A DNA stretch of 64,000 nucleotides from NCBI GenBank assembly GCA_030550025.1, contig JAUQQC010000013.1:27719-91718 (forward strand). Reading direction: 5' to 3'. The translations under genes were made by a program, and so were the position numbers. Within the stretch, counting starts at the first letter, position 1. Each line of letters begins with the position of its first letter. Shown here in pieces: positions 8,882 through 17,347 of this stretch. The notes beneath the pieces were generated by a model. That model was not told the origin of the DNA, ran no database searches, and was given only the letters and a program-made list of their open reading frames with translations. The stretch is from Acidobacteriota bacterium (GTDB taxonomy: Bacteria; Acidobacteriota; Blastocatellia; HR10).

Positions 8882-10254
8882 TTTTGATGCCGTCGCTCGA
8901 TGGGTCTCGCTTTATGAGCCGTGCGCTCGAGCGTCCCTTCGGGGACCATCTCGATCTCCGGACGCACGCGCAGGCGAGCGTGCATCGTTTCGGCGATCTC
9001 CGCCTTCAAGCGCTCGATCTGTTCCCTCTCCAACCCGGCACGGTATTCGACCCGAAGCCGCAGCGGCGGTGTCACGCGCGGCCCCGGTTCATCGAGCACG
9101 ATTCGCATCTCGCCAGTTGTGCGCGGAGAGAACGACTCGACGAGATTCTTTACGGCCGCCGGATACACCTTCACCCCCTTGACGATCAACAGATCATCCA
9201 CGCGCCCAAGCACCTTGATGCGCGGTCCCGGCCGTCCACACGGACACGGCGTCGTAAACACTTGATAGATGTCTCCTACGGAATATCGAACCGGGGGCTG
9301 CGCTTCCCACTCCAAGGCCGTCTTCACCCGCTCGCCAATAGCGCCGTCCACCACCGGAATGGGCTCCTTCGTCTCCGGATCCACGAGATCGTAAGAGACG
9401 GAGAAATCATCCCCCACTACGTGCATCCCCTGATATTCGGAAGCATCGCATGAGATATTGAGGATCCCATGGGCACCACCGAGCATGTCGTAGAGGCGCG
9501 CGCCGTATGCCTCTTGAATCTTCCGACGCACCTCGGGTAACCCAGCTCCCGGCTCCCCCGCACAGCAGATGATCTCAATCCCGAGATCGCTGACCTCGCA
9601 TCCGAGGACCTTGGGCGCAACCTCGATCAGATATTCGGCATACGAAGGCGTGCATAACAGCGCTCGGGGGCGCGTCCATCGAATGAGTTTCAATAAGCGT
9701 TCGCTTCCGGCCTCAGCGCCGCAGGGGATCGGACGCGCCCCCATCCATTCCAACGCCCGAATGACGGGCACTCCAGCCAGGAACATGCTCAGCCCGAAGG
9801 CGTGCATCACGACATCCCCTGGTCTGATCCCCGCGCGCCAGAATCCTCGCGCCCAAAGGCGATTGGTGATCTCCACGTCACGTCGCGTGAAGGCATAGAA
9901 TGTCGGTTCTCCCGTCGTCCCCGATGTTGCTGCGACGGCGACCACGTGCTCCACCGGCGCACAGAGGAACATCCCAAAGGGATGCCCCAACTCGCGCAGC
10001 GATTGCTCCTGGCTCTCCCGATGAATTTCCGGCGTGACGAAGATCGGCAACTGACGCAAGTCTTCCAACGTGCGAATATCCCCCGGATGCGCTCCCGCCC
10101 GATGAAACTTCTCGCGGTAGAAATCTGATCTCTCATAGGCGTAGCGGAGTTGACGCCGGAGCTTCTCCACACGCACGGCCTCCAGCTGCTCGCGTGGCAT
10201 CAACTCCCATTCTGGCTCGAAATACTCCTGAGATTGCCGTTCGACTGGCGACAT
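8878..10254 (-). CDS. Phenylacetate-CoA ligase family protein
   Basis: A 458-residue adenylate-forming enzyme of the PaaK group. Features: the Tyr-rich N-terminal segment (LRYAYERSDFYREKFH), the ATP-binding loop VAAATSGTTGEPTFYAFTRRD near 130, IEIICCAGEPG near 225, YDMLGGAHG near 255, and the C-terminal LGRVDDLLIVKGVKVYP hinge. Such enzymes activate aryl or other carboxylic acids to CoA thioesters with ATP. The start at 10,254 (MSPVERQ) follows GAGGGG and lies 7 bp after the upstream VOC gene's stop. It probably activates the pathway substrate or an intermediate. Specificity cannot be read; the second PaaK-like gene at 40,926-42,209 is a distant paralogue. Confidence 0.88.
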   Translation of the reverse strand: MSPVERQSQEYFEPEWELMPREQLEAVRVEKLRRQLRYAYERSDFYREKFHRAGAHPGDIRTLEDLRQLPIFVTPEIHRESQEQSLRELGHPFGMFLCAPVEHVVAVAATSGTTGEPTFYAFTRRDVEITNRLWARGFWRAGIRPGDVVMHAFGLSMFLAGVPVIRALEWMGARPIPCGAEAGSERLLKLIRWTRPRALLCTPSYAEYLIEVAPKVLGCEVSDLGIEIICCAGEPGAGLPEVRRKIQEAYGARLYDMLGGAHGILNISCDASEYQGMHVVGDDFSVSYDLVDPETKEPIPVVDGAIGERVKTALEWEAQPPVRYSVGDIYQVFTTPCPCGRPGPRIKVLGRVDDLLIVKGVKVYPAAVKNLVESFSPRTTGEMRIVLDEPGPRVTPPLRLRVEYRAGLEREQIERLKAEIAETMHARLRVRPEIEMVPEGTLERTAHKARPIERRHQK

Positions 10255-10261
10255 AGTCCCC

Positions 10262-10738
10262 TCATGAGGTCTCGTCCACATCGGGCACCCACCGGTTGTC
10301 TTCCACCCGATACCGCGTGGCGACCTCGATCAGCACACCATGCGCTTTGCGCGGTGGGATGAAAACCCACTTCAACCACGGGATGTTCGATGGCCCCGTC
10401 GGCTCAGCGCTCGTCAGCGGAATCCCGGCCCCCTGCAGGTCTTCGATCGTTTGCGCGAGATCGCTCGTCGTGAAGGCGATGTGATGGACGCGCTCGCCAT
10501 ATTTCTCCAAGAGCCTCTGATCGGCCGGGTGTTGACTCTCGAAGAACTGAATCGAAGTCCCGTGGGGATTGACGAAGGTGGCCCATCGGAGCTTATATCC
10601 ATCGGCCTCGCCTTCGTCCCACACGATCTGTTGCGCTTGTTCGGGATCAAGGATACTCAGGATCTGCTGATAATCCCGCACGGCTTGATCCAGATCGCGC
10701 ACCAGGAAAGCAATATGATCGAATTTCAACTTCGGCAT
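10262..10738 (-). CDS. VOC-family protein, methylmalonyl-CoA epimerase-like
   Basis: A 158-residue vicinal-oxygen-chelate fold protein. It starts MPKLKFDHIAFLVRDLDQAV and has the epimerase-like metal-binding pattern: His8 in FDHIAF, YGERVHHIAFTTSDL around residue 85, and a Glu in GVLIEVATRYRV near 140. The start at 10,738 is chosen because AAGGAG lies 9 bp upstream; the longer frame to 10,777 has no ribosome site. It sits between an SDR gene and a PaaK-like ligase gene. Methylmalonyl-CoA epimerase or a related racemase/lyase acting on a CoA ester is likely; the family also includes dioxygenases and glyoxalases. Confidence 0.8.
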   Translation of the reverse strand: MPKLKFDHIAFLVRDLDQAVRDYQQILSILDPEQAQQIVWDEGEADGYKLRWATFVNPHGTSIQFFESQHPADQRLLEKYGERVHHIAFTTSDLAQTIEDLQGAGIPLTSAEPTGPSNIPWLKWVFIPPRKAHGVLIEVATRYRVEDNRWVPDVDETS

Positions 10739-10773
10739 GGCGATTTTCTCCTTTGCAGAGCTGTGAGGGTCGG

Positions 10774-11598
10774 TCACAGTCCCGAGACGGGATTGATGAA
10801 TTCTAATCCGCCATCGATCTGAAGGACCTGCCCCGTGATGAAATCCGCCTGTGGGGATGCGAGGAAAGCGATGGCATACGCCACGTCTTCCGGATACCCA
10901 GGACGCCCAAAGGGCATCTGTCTGAGGATGCGCTCGCGCACGTCTGGAGGAAGCCCAAGCCCCGGCGGAGCCCCCTTCCCGCGCTCGGCCGTCAGACGCG
11001 TCTCGATGAATCCGGGCGCGACGGCATTGACATTGACGCGAAAGGGTGCCAGCTCGCGAGCTGCTGCTTTAGTCAAGCCGATCACGCCCGCTTTGGCCGC
11101 CGCATAATTGGCATTGCCCACGGCGCCATGAATCCCAGCGATCGAACTGACGTTAACGATCTTGCGATGCACGCGCTCGCCGCGCTGCTCATCTTGCCGG
11201 AACGCTTCTCGGAAATAGGCCGCCGCCGCACGCATGCTGTAGAACGTGCCGCGAAGTACGACGTCCATGACGCGATCGTATTGCTCGTCGGCCATGCGAT
11301 GCAACATGGCGTCGGCCGTAATGCCTGCATTATTGACCACAATATCGAGCCTCCCGAACCGCGCGAGCGCAGCCTCCACAAGCTTCGGCGCGAGGTCCAC
11401 CCGTGCGACGCTGCCGAGGACGACGATCGCTTGCCCACCACGCTCGTGTACAAGCGCTTCAGTCTCTCGCGCCGGCTCTTCATCCACATCATTGATGAGG
11501 ACGCGAGCGCCGAGCGCTGCCAGCGTCAACACCGTCGCCCGACCGATCCCGCGCCCCGATCCGGTCACGATGGCGACTTTCCCCTCCAACGAGATCAT
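10774..11598 (-). CDS. Short-chain dehydrogenase/reductase (FabG/3-hydroxyacyl-CoA type)
   Basis: A 274-residue classical SDR. The Rossmann motif GSGRGIGRAT is at residues 13-22, the NNAG motif at about 90, a catalytic Ser in NVSSIAG and YAAAKAG (Tyr/Lys) follow, and the C-terminus has ITGQVLQIDGG. It probably oxidises a 3-hydroxyacyl-CoA to the 3-oxoacyl-CoA, supplying the thiolase step. It lies 50 bp downstream of an acyl-CoA dehydrogenase gene and 35 bp upstream of the VOC gene. NAD versus NADP preference leans to NAD: an acidic residue (NDVDEEP) follows the second beta strand. Confidence 0.9.
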   Translation of the reverse strand: MISLEGKVAIVTGSGRGIGRATVLTLAALGARVLINDVDEEPARETEALVHERGGQAIVVLGSVARVDLAPKLVEAALARFGRLDIVVNNAGITADAMLHRMADEQYDRVMDVVLRGTFYSMRAAAAYFREAFRQDEQRGERVHRKIVNVSSIAGIHGAVGNANYAAAKAGVIGLTKAAARELAPFRVNVNAVAPGFIETRLTAERGKGAPPGLGLPPDVRERILRQMPFGRPGYPEDVAYAIAFLASPQADFITGQVLQIDGGLEFINPVSGL

Positions 11599-11648
11599 CG
11601 CCTCCTCTCTGCGCCGTTCCAGAAATGTTCACGCTCGGGCCGATCCCA

Positions 11649-12854
11649 TCAATAGCTCCGGGGCAGTCCCAAACGCTCTCCGAGGAAATTCAAAACCATC
11701 TCATCCGTGATCGGGCCGACGCGATGTAACCGCACATCGCGCCAATAGCGCTGCATATCGTACTCGCGGCTGTAACAGTACCCGCCCAGAATTTGCATTC
11801 CCATATCGGCGATCTCAAAACCGAAATTGGCCGCCACGAGCTTCGCCATATTGGCCTCGACGGCGCACTCCCGCCCCTGTGACTGTAGCCATGCCGCCTT
11901 ATATGTGATCAGCCGCGCCAACTCCAACTTCGTGTACATCCACGAGAGCTTGTGCTGGACCGCCTGAAATTGGCCGATCGGCTTCCCAAACGCTCGTCGC
12001 TCTTTCGCATACGCCAGCGCATCCTCAAACGCTCCTTGCGCCTCTCCCACACACATGGCGGCCGTCAGGATCCGCTCCTCATTCAACATGCCGAACAACT
12101 GATACATCCCCTTGTCCCGCTGCCCGAGCAGATTCTCCCGCGGGACCCACACCCGATCATAGAAGACCTCGAAGGACTGCGTGGCGCGGATGCCTACCTT
12201 CTCCAATTTCCGGAGCGTGATCCCCGGACTTCGCCGATCCACCAGAAACGCCGAGATGCCGTCCACTCGCTTCGCCACATTCTCGTTCGTTCGCGCGAAG
12301 ACGATCAGATAGTCCGACACATGCGCTGCCGTCGTCCACACCTTCTGCCCGGTGATCACGTACCCGTCCCCATCCTCAACGGCGCGCGTCTTCATAGCTC
12401 CGGCCACGTCCGTCCCCCCATCTGGTTCGGTCAGCGAGATAGCGAACTTGACCCGCCCTTCGGCCAACTGCGGCAAATAGCGTCGCTTCTGCTCCTCCCT
12501 CCCCGCCAGAAGTAACGTCATCGCTCCGAAACAAGCCGACATCCAGAAGGTCAACGCGATGGCGCCACTACGACGTGCTAATTCCTCGGTCACGATCACC
12601 AAATCCACAATATCCCCGCCAACCCCCCCGTACATCTCCGGAATGGGGAGTTGTAGGAATCCATATTCGGCGAGCTTCTGCCAGATGCGTTCAGGATATT
12701 CCTCCTTTTCATCTAGCTCCCGCACGTATTCCCGCGGGCACTCCCGCTCGACGAACGCCCGAATGTTCTGCCGCAATAACTCCTTCTCCTTTCCGAAGTC
12801 GAAGCTCAGCCCTCCTTCGGGGGAAGCACCTCGCTGCGAATAATGACCGATCAT
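11649..12854 (-). CDS. Acyl-CoA dehydrogenase
   Basis: A 401-residue flavoenzyme of normal length. Recognisable are ISLTEPDGGTDVAGAMKT (FAD and substrate contact, near 140), the WTTAAHVSDY segment, FGKPIGQFQAVQHKL near 290, and GGYCYSREYDMQRYWRDVR carrying the catalytic Glu near 365. It introduces the first double bond into an acyl-CoA and passes electrons to EtfAB. The ATG at 12,854 is preferred: AGGAGG lies 8 bp upstream, while the longer GTG start falls inside that ribosome site. It is 69 bp downstream of the TetR regulator gene and probably heads block C enzymes. Confidence 0.92.
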   Translation of the reverse strand: MIGHYSQRGASPEGGLSFDFGKEKELLRQNIRAFVERECPREYVRELDEKEEYPERIWQKLAEYGFLQLPIPEMYGGVGGDIVDLVIVTEELARRSGAIALTFWMSACFGAMTLLLAGREEQKRRYLPQLAEGRVKFAISLTEPDGGTDVAGAMKTRAVEDGDGYVITGQKVWTTAAHVSDYLIVFARTNENVAKRVDGISAFLVDRRSPGITLRKLEKVGIRATQSFEVFYDRVWVPRENLLGQRDKGMYQLFGMLNEERILTAAMCVGEAQGAFEDALAYAKERRAFGKPIGQFQAVQHKLSWMYTKLELARLITYKAAWLQSQGRECAVEANMAKLVAANFGFEIADMGMQILGGYCYSREYDMQRYWRDVRLHRVGPITDEMVLNFLGERLGLPRSY

Positions 12855-12923
12855 ATGCTTCACCTCCTGAGCCTAGAAGACTCTCTCTGGACTCACAGCT
12901 GCCCTGAGGCCCCTCTATAGCAC

Positions 12924-13604
12924 TCACCGCCGCACCAAGGAGCGCGCCTTCACGGTTCCCTTCGCACGACGCAGCACATTTGAGGCCGTCGAATCCCGCT
13001 TCACAATGCCCTCAAGGATGAGGTTCGTGAAGACGGTCGTGATCTGCTCCAACGTGAAGCCAAGGTCAGGCCGATACCACCGGTAGACCCAATTGCACAT
13101 CCCTAGGATCCCATAGACCGCCAATCGGGGATCCAGTTCGCGGAAGACCCCGGCAGCCTGCCCCTCGCGGATGATCTCGATGTAGCGATCCTGAAACCGA
13201 CGCATGCGCGCCAGGATGCGGCGCCGACGCCGTTCCGAGAGCGTATCGAACTCGTGCAGGAAGAGGCCCACGGTCACCTGATCTCGAATGACGTACTCGA
13301 TTTCGGCCTCGATGGCGCGACGCAATTTCTCGATCGGATCGCGCGCCGAGGCGACTTTTTGCAGGAAGTAATCGTCGCCCTTTTTGATGACGTGATCGAG
13401 CGTGATATAGAGGAGGTCCTCCTTGGAGTCGATGTAATAGTAGAGCGACCCCTTGAGCATCCCCACTCGATCGGCGACGTCCTGCATCGTCGTCGCATGA
13501 TACCCCTTCTCGTAGAATAACTCGGCGGCAGCTCTCAGGATCTCTTCGAACCGATGGCTCTCTTCGGGAGCGCGTCTCCGCGCGCGTTCTCTTGCAACGA
13601 CCAC
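12924..13604 (-). CDS. TetR-family transcriptional regulator
   Basis: A 226-residue regulator with a classic N-terminal TetR helix-turn-helix (ILRAAAELFYEKGYHATTMQDVADRVG, ending in GSLYYYIDSKEDLLY) and a larger, helical ligand-binding C-terminus of the fatty-acid/CoA-responsive type. I chose the GTG at 13,604 because AGGAGG lies 7 bp upstream; the frame extends to a GTG at 13,637 without a ribosome site. It is the only TetR regulator in the window, so it is the natural candidate for the palindromes at 25,191, 43,938 and 46,147, which resemble PsrA/FadR-like boxes. No copy of the palindrome lies upstream of this gene itself. Confidence 0.9.
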   Translation of the reverse strand: MVVARERARRRAPEESHRFEEILRAAAELFYEKGYHATTMQDVADRVGMLKGSLYYYIDSKEDLLYITLDHVIKKGDDYFLQKVASARDPIEKLRRAIEAEIEYVIRDQVTVGLFLHEFDTLSERRRRRILARMRRFQDRYIEIIREGQAAGVFRELDPRLAVYGILGMCNWVYRWYRPDLGFTLEQITTVFTNLILEGIVKRDSTASNVLRRAKGTVKARSLVRR

Positions 13605-13725
13605 CGTTGCACCTCCTTCCACAAAGATTCCCAGCACCTCAAGCTTGCCTCACCTCGCTCGCTCCCGGCAAGCTCTCGGATATCGAAGAGATCGCTGAGA
13701 ACACCAAGCATTGGCCTCTCCCAGA

Positions 13726-15636
13726 TCAGAGCTTCGCCGCTAGATGAGCGCCTTGTGTCACGGCATCCAGGATCGTCCCCGGGCGGACGCAATCCCCGAT
13801 CCGATAAACGGGCACGGGGAAATCCTCCTCCAAGCAGAAAGCCATCTCGTCGCTCGGCCGATAACCCATGGCGAGGACGACGGAGTCACAAGGGAGGATC
13901 ACTTCCTGATCCCGCTCGTCCAGAGCGACGGCCCGCCCCTCTTCGATCCGCGCGATACGATGCCGCATCAGCAACTGCACGCCCGCCTTCTTGAACTCGT
14001 AGTACAGCCATCGGCGAGTGATCGCCTCGACGCCTCGTCCAATATGCGAGAGCAGCTCTAAGATCGTGATCTCATGACCGCGATGCAACAGGTACTCGGC
14101 CACGTCGCACCCGGTTCCCCCTCCACCGACGATCACCACGCGAGGGCCGACCGAAACACGATCGAGCAATACATCCTCGGCGACCGCCACCATCGGGAGA
14201 TCAACTCCCGGCAACGGGGGAATCGCCGGCACGCTCCCTGTCGCTAAGATGACGACGTCGGGATGCAGCGCGAGCAGCTCCTCGCGCCCCAGTGTCACCC
14301 CAAGTTCCACGCGAACGCGATGCTTCTCGATCTGTCGGGTCAGATACGTCGTGAACCGATGGATCTCCGTCTTCGACGGCGCTGCCGCCGACACGTGCAA
14401 TTTCCCACCCAATCGCCCTTCCTTCTCGAAGAGCCACACCTCATGCCCGCGTTCGGCCGTCACGCGCGCGGCCTCCAGCCCAGCCGGCCCTCCCCCAATG
14501 ATGAGAATGCGCTTGCGCTGTCGCGCCGGTCGAATCTGGAAGATGAATTCTTCCCCCAATTCGGCATTGACCGTGCACCGCGCCTCCAGTGCCCGCGAGA
14601 CGAAGTCCACGCAGTAGTTGCACGATATACACGGGCGAATATCCTCGACGCGGTTCTCGATCGCCTTCTTCGCCCATTCGGGATCAGCGATGAGGCCGCG
14701 CCCCACGGCGATGAGATCGGCCTTTCCCTCTTGCAGGACGCGTTCGGCCACCTCCACATCGTGCAGGCGACCGACGGCGATGATGGGAATGCGTACGGCG
14801 GATTTGATCGCGGCGGCGTCCTCGACGAGATATCCCTTGGGCATGAACATGGGCGCCATGATGTAATGGAGCGTCTGCCAATTCCCCGCCGAGACGCTGA
14901 TCGCGCTGACACCCGCTCGCTCCAGACACCGCGCGATCTCGCGCGTCTCCGCAAGCGTCAGGCCATCGGGCACATACTCCTGTCCCGAGAGCCGAACCTG
15001 AATGGGGAAATCCCCCCCCACCCGCTCCTTAATCCCGGCGACGATCTCCAGCAGGAATCGAAGCCGATTCTCCAAAGAACCGCCGTACTCGTCCTCACGA
15101 TGATTCGACGCCGGCGAGAGGAATTCGCAGATCAAGTACCCGTGCGCGCCGTGAAGCTCCACGAAGTCGAATCCCGCTTCGCGCGCGCGTCGCGCTCCTT
15201 CCACGAACTCCCCCACCACGAACCGAATCTCCTCCGGGGTGAGCACGCGCGGGACTGGCCCCCTGGGCGAGATCGGGATGGGCGAGGGCGCGATCGGCGT
15301 GCCGAGTGTCGTTTGCCGCCCCATGTGGTTCAATTGCAGGCCGACGACGACATCGTACGGCTTGAGCGCGCGCACGAGTCGACTCAGGCCCTCGATATAC
15401 CGATCATCGTGAATGCGCAGCTCGGGCCCCACGCCGACGACGTTGGGATCCACGATGCAATTCTCGACGACGATCATGCCGACGCCGCTCTGCGCTCGCC
15501 GCAGGTAATACCGGATCACTCGATCGGAGACTGTGCCGTCCTCATGAGCGTATCCCATTCCCATCGGGGGCATGACGATGCGATTCTTCGCTCGCAGACC
15601 ACTGAACGCGATGGGTTCAAGCAGCTTCAAACTCAT
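13726..15636 (-). CDS. 2,4-dienoyl-CoA reductase-like NADH:flavin oxidoreductase
   Basis: A 636-residue three-domain enzyme. An old-yellow-enzyme TIM barrel (about 1-330) contains GFDFVELHGAHGYLICEFLSP and RLSGQEY. A 4Fe-4S binding cluster follows, with CISCNYC near 337 and a later Cys in EARCTVN. Then come FAD- and NAD-binding domains with GGGPAGLEAARV near 380 and VGGGGTGCDVAE near 500. This is the layout of FadH and related enoate reductases (about 670 residues in E. coli). It probably reduces an unsaturated or dienoyl-CoA intermediate, or a cyclic enone. Its start overlaps the IpdB-like gene's stop by 4 bp; it closes block B. It is followed by a 121-bp gap before the TetR gene. Confidence 0.9.
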   Translation of the reverse strand: MSLKLLEPIAFSGLRAKNRIVMPPMGMGYAHEDGTVSDRVIRYYLRRAQSGVGMIVVENCIVDPNVVGVGPELRIHDDRYIEGLSRLVRALKPYDVVVGLQLNHMGRQTTLGTPIAPSPIPISPRGPVPRVLTPEEIRFVVGEFVEGARRAREAGFDFVELHGAHGYLICEFLSPASNHREDEYGGSLENRLRFLLEIVAGIKERVGGDFPIQVRLSGQEYVPDGLTLAETREIARCLERAGVSAISVSAGNWQTLHYIMAPMFMPKGYLVEDAAAIKSAVRIPIIAVGRLHDVEVAERVLQEGKADLIAVGRGLIADPEWAKKAIENRVEDIRPCISCNYCVDFVSRALEARCTVNAELGEEFIFQIRPARQRKRILIIGGGPAGLEAARVTAERGHEVWLFEKEGRLGGKLHVSAAAPSKTEIHRFTTYLTRQIEKHRVRVELGVTLGREELLALHPDVVILATGSVPAIPPLPGVDLPMVAVAEDVLLDRVSVGPRVVIVGGGGTGCDVAEYLLHRGHEITILELLSHIGRGVEAITRRWLYYEFKKAGVQLLMRHRIARIEEGRAVALDERDQEVILPCDSVVLAMGYRPSDEMAFCLEEDFPVPVYRIGDCVRPGTILDAVTQGAHLAAKL

Positions 15637-16430
15637 ATCCGCAACATCCCTTCCACATCAATTCGCTGGCGCAGCACCTGCAGCTCTTCCACGGTCGGCG
15701 GCTCGGTCTCCGGAACAACGTCCGGGATGATCAGCTCAAATCCCGTGTTCCGCACCACGTCATCCACAGTCACGCCGGGATGAACCGACGCGAGCCGCAT
15801 TCGCTTAGTCTGCGGCTCGAAATCCATGATGCACAGCGGCGTGATGCAATAGATCGGTCCGTTGTCGGGAAGGCCCAGTCGTCGGCGCCCATCGGGTCCA
15901 CCTTCGCCCCATCCCACCGTCGAGATGAAGTCGCACTTCTCAACGAAAATGCGGCGATCGTGAGACTGGACGTAGAGGTAGTAGCGATCCACATAATGGG
16001 CCATCGAGGTCGTACCGACAGCCCCCGGGCCACGGAATGTCAAGTGCCGGTAGTCCTCGCCGACACCGATGAGGTTCGAGTTACCGTATGGATCGATTTG
16101 GAGCGCCCCGACGACGAACAGGTTGGAGACCAGGCGGGGATTCTCCTGGAAATCGTCATGTAAGACATAAGCTTCGGCCCATTTCGCCGGACGGAAATCG
16201 GTCACCGTATAGAAAGGCTCCATCTTCGGCTCCTTGAGCAGATTGGTGAACGTCATGACCACATAAAGCCGAACGTTGGGACAATAGAGCAGATGCGCGA
16301 GCAGGATCCCCGCGCGCGGCACATGGAGCCCGGCTCCGACGGCCACGCGTTCACCGTCGCGCACTTGGCGGGCGATGAATGTCGCGATCAGCTCCTTCGT
16401 CGTGAAGTCCTTCGCATATTCTCGAGTCAT
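15633..16430 (-). CDS. CoA-transferase family I beta subunit, IpdB-like
   Basis: A 265-residue beta subunit with the family pattern DGERVAVGAGLHVPRAGILLAH near residue 23, NLFVVGALQIDPYGNSN near 123, and a C-terminal MRLASVHPGVTVDDVVRNTGFEL. The catalytic Glu of glutaconate/acetate CoA-transferases is missing; the corresponding loop reads LYVVMTFTNLL. In mycobacterial IpdB the same glutamate is absent, and the IpdAB complex hydrolyses a steroid ring instead of transferring CoA. The gene follows its alpha partner by 3 bp, so they form one complex. Whether the substrate is steroid-like is unknown. Confidence 0.85.
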   Translation of the reverse strand: MTREYAKDFTTKELIATFIARQVRDGERVAVGAGLHVPRAGILLAHLLYCPNVRLYVVMTFTNLLKEPKMEPFYTVTDFRPAKWAEAYVLHDDFQENPRLVSNLFVVGALQIDPYGNSNLIGVGEDYRHLTFRGPGAVGTTSMAHYVDRYYLYVQSHDRRIFVEKCDFISTVGWGEGGPDGRRRLGLPDNGPIYCITPLCIMDFEPQTKRMRLASVHPGVTVDDVVRNTGFELIIPDVVPETEPPTVEELQVLRQRIDVEGMLRI

Positions 16431-16433
16431 GGC

Positions 16434-17333
16434 CTAGTACTCGTGCAAAGCGATGAGGCGTTTAATTCCGATGACTTGAAGATAATCGGCGTGCGTCTCG
16501 GGCTCCAAGACGTATTTGCGGAGATACGCCTCGAAGGGTCCGCGGTCACCGTATTTGGCGTAGGTCGTCGCCGCGGCGACGTACTCGCGCAGATGTTCGG
16601 CATCCTCGATGTAGTAGCCCGGGGCGGCAAAGGGGTGCGATCCATAGGGCGCGCGCACGATGGCATCTACGCCGTAGAGCGAGGTCGCCAGCGGGTTCTT
16701 CCGCACCTCCTCGTTGGGAATGATCCGTTCGACCTGAACGATCGTTCGATCCGCCGCACGCCAGAGGGCGCGATCGCCAAACCCCGTCCCGATGTGCTGG
16801 ACGTTCCCGTAAGGATCGGCATGGGCGGCGTAGATGATGGCGATGTCAGGTTTGATCGCCGGTATAGCCAGAAGCGGCTCGCCCGTGATGGGGTCGTTGA
16901 AGACCTTGATATCGGGATTGATCTCAGGGAACGAGGTGCCGATCCCGGCTTTCCACGGCGTGAAGGGCAAGCCTTGAGCGGCCGCGCGCAAGGCGCAGTA
17001 GTACATTCCCTCATCGCACTCCCAGACCTCCAGCTCTCCACGCTCGACGGCCGCGCGAAACATCGGAGCGACCGGACAGTAGTGTTCGCCGCCCATGTAG
17101 GCCGTCACAAGCTTCCGAACGCATCCGGCCCCGATGAGTAGATCCAGATCCAAGCCACCGGAGGCTGGCCCAACGACAGTGAGTCCCTTCACCCCACGCC
17201 GAATGATCTGACGAACAATCGCCATTGGATGACTCGAGTTGATGAATCCTCCGATGGCGATCGTCATCCCATCGCGAATCCAAGAGGCCGCGTCCCGTTC
17301 GTCTATGACGAGCGATTTCCGTTCCAGAACCAT
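16434..17333 (-). CDS. CoA-transferase family I alpha subunit, IpdA-like
   Basis: A 299-residue alpha subunit: DGMTIAIGGFINSSHPMAIV near residue 21, GLDLDLLIGAGCVRKLVTAYMGG near 60, and AAHADPYGNVQHIGT. Glu105 lies in GELEVWECDEG, in the acidic stretch where IpdA is proposed to carry its catalytic glutamate. The frame stays open upstream to 17,798, but that part overlaps the FAD oxidoreductase gene and has no family resemblance, so the ATG at 17,333 is used. That start is 14 bp after the upstream stop. With the IpdB-like subunit it probably forms a ring-opening hydrolase of block B. Confidence 0.85.
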   Translation of the reverse strand: MVLERKSLVIDERDAASWIRDGMTIAIGGFINSSHPMAIVRQIIRRGVKGLTVVGPASGGLDLDLLIGAGCVRKLVTAYMGGEHYCPVAPMFRAAVERGELEVWECDEGMYYCALRAAAQGLPFTPWKAGIGTSFPEINPDIKVFNDPITGEPLLAIPAIKPDIAIIYAAHADPYGNVQHIGTGFGDRALWRAADRTIVQVERIIPNEEVRKNPLATSLYGVDAIVRAPYGSHPFAAPGYYIEDAEHLREYVAAATTYAKYGDRGPFEAYLRKYVLEPETHADYLQVIGIKRLIALHEY

Positions 17334-17347
17334 GGCGATCGGCCCGA

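Noticed and set aside
14263..15783. Plus-strand open frame of about 500 codons opposite the dienoyl-CoA reductase gene
   Set aside because: Antisense shadow in a GC-rich gene; no ribosome site and composition atypical of proteins.
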